Source of the DNA: Roseibium sediminis
Lineage (GTDB): Bacteria; Pseudomonadota; Alphaproteobacteria; Rhizobiales; Stappiaceae
Length of the DNA: 64,000 nt
Assembly: GCF_008711325.1 (NCBI RefSeq)
Contig: NZ_VXDB01000001.1
Location: 1 to 64,000, forward strand
Direction: 5' to 3'
The translations under genes were made by a program, and so were the position numbers. Position 1 is the first letter of the stretch, and each line of letters opens with the position of its first letter. The notes under the pieces are model-generated. The model saw only the letters and a list, made by a program, of their open reading frames with translations, was not told the DNA's origin and searched no databases. This document shows, piece after piece, positions 63,007 to 64,000 of the stretch.

Positions 63007-64000
63007 TTACGGGATACAGGCTTTCGGATCGACGGGTTCGAGATTTGCGGCTTGCAGGAACACACCGTCACCAAGCCGGAATTCTTCGGCGACAACAAAG
63101 GTGCGCGTGACAACGGAAACCGGAATGATGTGGCCGGAGGCGGTCAAACGACGTTCCAGATCAAGAAGGATCTGGTGCCGCTTTTCCATTGTGTCCTGCT
63201 CGAGAGAGGCCGCGAACAGCTGATGATAGGATTTGTGGGTTTCCTCGTCGGTAATCCGCTTGTCTATGATGCCGCGCAGGACATGCTGCGGATCAGGAGA
63301 CAAGGTCCCCCAAAGGAAGAGGCCCACTCCGAAATTCCGCTCATCAAGATTGCGGTAGTATTTCTCCCCCTCTCCTGCAGGTCGTGTTTGGACTTCGAAG
63401 TAGCCTTTCGACAACATTCCCGCCACGGCCTGTCCCAAAGAATAGAACTCATGATTTTCCCTGAGCGGGAGATCAATCACCAGCTTGCGATCATTGCTGT
63501 AGCCCGCCTCTTCCATCAGGACCCGAGCCTTCGACACCCGCTCTTCGTAAGGGATGGACCTGTTCGCCAATACCGGCCCATCATAGCCTGAGACAGGAAG
63601 CGTCAGCCCGGACAGAATGCGCGTTGTCGCCCCCATTAGCGGCTCGCTGGCAATGAACTCATACTCGATCAGGAGCGATATGGCCTCCTTGACACGGGGA
63701 TCCTGCAGCGCGGGGATTGTCTGGTTCACGAAGAGATATGTGAAGACGCGGTCTGGCGACCCCTTCGGGGCTGTAATCTTGAATTTCCGGATCTGCTCGG
63801 AATTGTTCAGCAAGGGAGCCACTATCCGTTTCGAATACCGGTCCAACCCATCAATCTTCCCATTGAGAAAGAGGCCCACGGTTGCCTGGCGGGGGTTATC
63901 CAGAAGATAGCGCACGGCCTTGATCGGCACTCGCTGACCGGAACAATAAAACGGATTTCTGTGAAGAAGGATCTCGCTGCGGTCCACCGAAGACACCACA
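63007..64000 (-). CDS. Oligopeptide/nickel-type solute-binding protein, partial (N-terminus beyond window)
   Basis: About 330 C-terminal residues of a family-5 extracellular solute-binding protein. Typical parts are LHRNPFYCSGQRVPIKAVRYLLDNP, GKIDGLDRYSKR, YLFVNQTIPALQDPRVKEAISLLIEYEFI and LWGTLSPDPQHVL. The signal peptide and start lie to the right of the window. It is upstream of and almost touching the GGDEF-EAL gene; no permease follows it. It may thus be a sensor component rather than a transporter part, unless permease genes lie upstream. Confidence 0.87.
   Translation of the reverse strand, partial: VVSSVDRSEILLHRNPFYCSGQRVPIKAVRYLLDNPRQATVGLFLNGKIDGLDRYSKRIVAPLLNNSEQIRKFKITAPKGSPDRVFTYLFVNQTIPALQDPRVKEAISLLIEYEFIASEPLMGATTRILSGLTLPVSGYDGPVLANRSIPYEERVSKARVLMEEAGYSNDRKLVIDLPLRENHEFYSLGQAVAGMLSKGYFEVQTRPAGEGEKYYRNLDERNFGVGLFLWGTLSPDPQHVLRGIIDKRITDEETHKSYHQLFAASLEQDTMEKRHQILLDLERRLTASGHIIPVSVVTRTFVVAEEFRLGDGVFLQAANLEPVDPKACIP

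Overview
The window looks like chromosomal DNA of a marine or environmental alphaproteobacterium, probably Hyphomicrobiales (Stappiaceae or Cohaesibacteraceae type). The grounds are moderately high GC, dense ABC and TRAP carbohydrate/acid importers, MaoC-CaiB catabolic operons and a self-sufficient BhbA-type reductive dehalogenase. The taxon is inferred from style and was not tested. No rRNA, tRNA, CRISPR array or insertion sequence was recognised.

Layout. (1) 1-7272, minus strand: a type I secretion operon in the order ABC protein, second ABC protein, HlyD adaptor, giant cadherin-repeat adhesin. The adhesin runs off the left edge and carries near-identical 330-bp repeats. (2) 7687-22132: a RidA-like protein, then a minus-strand operon of REC-REC-TackOD1 regulator, membrane family-2 glycosyltransferase, HlyD-like protein and Hpt protein. 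Divergent from it are a single-domain response regulator and three histidine kinases. Together they read as a phosphorelay controlling a synthase-dependent exopolysaccharide. (3) 22525-30501: a secreted beta-propeller protein, a haem module (b561, P460-cytochrome c fusion, P460), a peroxiredoxin-like protein, twin LysR regulators with nearly identical DNA-binding domains, and an IclR regulator. (4) 30614-45528: a sugar or sugar-acid catabolic region. A short minus-strand pair (Gfo/Idh/MocA, MaoC) diverges from a 15-gene plus-strand operon. That operon holds MaoC, a signal-less solute-binding-like protein, CaiB, a complete sugar ABC importer, an enolase-superfamily dehydratase, a mutarotase, an RraA-like protein, split UxaA, an SDR, an FAH hydrolase and an amidohydrolase lactonase. 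The set fits a non-phosphorylative L-fucose/L-rhamnose-type pathway ending in pyruvate and lactate. (5) 45535-52216: a reductive dehalogenase fused to its own reductase, a MarR regulator and a TRAP transporter, resembling the bhb system for halogenated hydroxybenzoates. (6) 52301-60863: an alpha-mannosidase (GH38) with a dedicated ABC importer and a LacI regulator. Twin LacI-type operators lie over the promoter. (7) 61095-64000: a membrane GGDEF-EAL protein directly downstream of a truncated oligopeptide-type binding protein.

The most novel candidate is the TackOD1/GT2/HlyD/Hpt phosphorelay locus. Next come the signal-less solute-binding-like protein in the MaoC/CaiB operon, the degenerate pair of secretion ABC proteins, and the dehalogenase locus.
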